This document shows, piece after piece, positions 5,736 through 6,232 of a DNA stretch of 6,232 nt. The stretch covers positions 1-6,232 of the forward strand of contig DATAZV010000251.1 in NCBI GenBank assembly GCA_036271855.1, in the 5' to 3' direction. Under the pieces are notes generated by a model. That model searched no databases. It saw only the letters and a list, made by a program, of their open reading frames with translations, and was not told the origin of the DNA. This DNA comes from JAQGMJ01 sp036271855. GTDB taxonomy: Bacteria > Pseudomonadota > Gammaproteobacteria > Burkholderiales > JAEUOS01. The translations under genes were made by a program, and so were the position numbers. Positions within the stretch are counted from its first letter, which is position 1. Each line of letters begins with the position of its first letter.

Positions 5736-6232
5736 ATGCGTAAAACGCTGGATTGGATCTACGACGCCGCGGGTTATCTCGCGGCGTTTTTTGTTTTTGC
5801 GATTTTCGCCATCATGGTGATCGGCTCCGCAATGCGCGAACTGGGCTTTCGCACCGGCGGCTCCACCGAAGTGGCCGCCTGGATGACCGCCGGCGCCGCC
5901 TTTTTCGGCCTGGCGCATACCTTCAAGCACGGCGACTTCGTGCGCGTCGGCCTGCTGCTGGACAACTTCGGCCCGAAGATGCGCCGTGCTTTTGAAATAC
6001 TCTCGCTGTCGATCGCCACCGCCTTCGTCGGCTACATGACCTACGCCATCACGGTGTTCGTCTACAACAATTATCAGTACCACGAAATGGCCGGCGGCCT
6101 GATCGTGATTCCCCTTTGGATACCGCAAATGAGCCTGGTGATCGGCTCGTTCCTGCTGTTCGTCGCCTTTATCGACGAACTGGTGCTGGTGCTGATGAAC
6201 CGCATCCCCACCTATGTGCGCGCAGTGGAAGA
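5736..6232 (+). CDS. dctQ: TRAP transporter small permease subunit, DctQ family, 3' end cut by window
   Basis: DctQ is the small inner-membrane subunit of the TRAP transporter and pairs with the large DctM channel subunit. The frame is open from ATG 5736 to the right edge, 165 codons, nearly the full usual length of about 160-200. Four membrane segments are visible: about 13-33 (AGYLAAFFVFAIFAIMVIG), 44-62, 87-108 (EILSLSIATAFVGYMTYAI) and 130-152. The family motif IPLWIPQ lies at about 124-130, and HGDFVRV between segments two and three is also typical. The start has no clear Shine-Dalgarno and lies 3 bp after the dctP stop, which points to translational coupling. The codons for residues 10-19 contain a terminator-shaped hairpin. 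A dctM gene is expected beyond the right edge. Confidence 0.93.
   Translation, partial: MRKTLDWIYDAAGYLAAFFVFAIFAIMVIGSAMRELGFRTGGSTEVAAWMTAGAAFFGLAHTFKHGDFVRVGLLLDNFGPKMRRAFEILSLSIATAFVGYMTYAITVFVYNNYQYHEMAGGLIVIPLWIPQMSLVIGSFLLFVAFIDELVLVLMNRIPTYVRAVE
5764..5792 (+). terminator. Intrinsic-terminator-like hairpin inside the 5' end of dctQ
   Basis: ACGCCGCG (5764-5771) and CGCGGCGT (5780-5787) form a perfect 8-bp stem, seven of the pairs G-C, around an 8-nt loop (GGTTATCT). Five Ts follow directly (5788-5792), with five more after one G. It lies 28 bp into dctQ, in sense with the operon. The shape is that of a strong rho-independent terminator, but it is also coding sequence, so it may act as an attenuator only when ribosomes do not cover it. 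Confidence 0.6.

Noticed and set aside
5370..6128. Reverse open frame of 252 codons across dctP and dctQ
   Set aside because: It is His/Gly-rich antisense of two clear transporter genes, with no recognisable motif.

Overview
The window is about 6.2 kb of GC-rich bacterial chromosome, clearly above 60% GC by eye. Its gene content fits a betaproteobacterium of the Burkholderiales, most likely an Oxalobacteraceae-like lineage. The main reason is the order mltG <-> ygfZ - DUF4936 - NRDE, which I recall as typical of that group; this is recognition from memory, not a search. There are seven genes: five complete, one cut by the left edge (mltG) and one cut by the right edge (dctQ). I see no RNA genes, CRISPR arrays, insertion sequences or prophage genes.

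Left part (1-3102). mltG runs leftward off the edge and is divergent from a rightward cluster of ygfZ, a DUF4936 gene and an NRDE/TANGO2-like gene. The two directions share one short AT-rich promoter core at about 961-972. MltG is an inner-membrane peptidoglycan lytic transglycosylase. YgfZ is a folate-binding protein tied to iron-sulfur cluster enzymes. The NRDE protein belongs to a family linked to heme handling. DUF4936 has no known function. A 108-bp gap between ygfZ and the DUF4936 gene holds an A/C-rich stretch bracketed by a 12-bp direct repeat.

Middle part (3071-4637). A leftward Asp/Glu racemase-superfamily gene meets the NRDE gene tail to tail with a 32-bp overlap. It is divergent from a rightward VOC (glyoxalase-like) gene, which has no Shine-Dalgarno sequence and a -10-like box about 8 nt before its ATG, so it may be translated from a leaderless mRNA.

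Right part (4638-6232). A TRAP transporter operon starts here with dctP (periplasmic binding protein) and dctQ (small membrane subunit); the large dctM subunit probably follows beyond the edge. A very good sigma-54 (-24/-12) promoter lies upstream of dctP. A textbook intrinsic-terminator structure (perfect 8-bp stem plus T-tract) lies inside the first codons of dctQ. Together they suggest nitrogen- or enhancer-controlled transcription followed by attenuation that would keep the binding protein in excess over the membrane subunits. The genes are all from known families; the interest lies in these regulatory arrangements, not in a new gene system.
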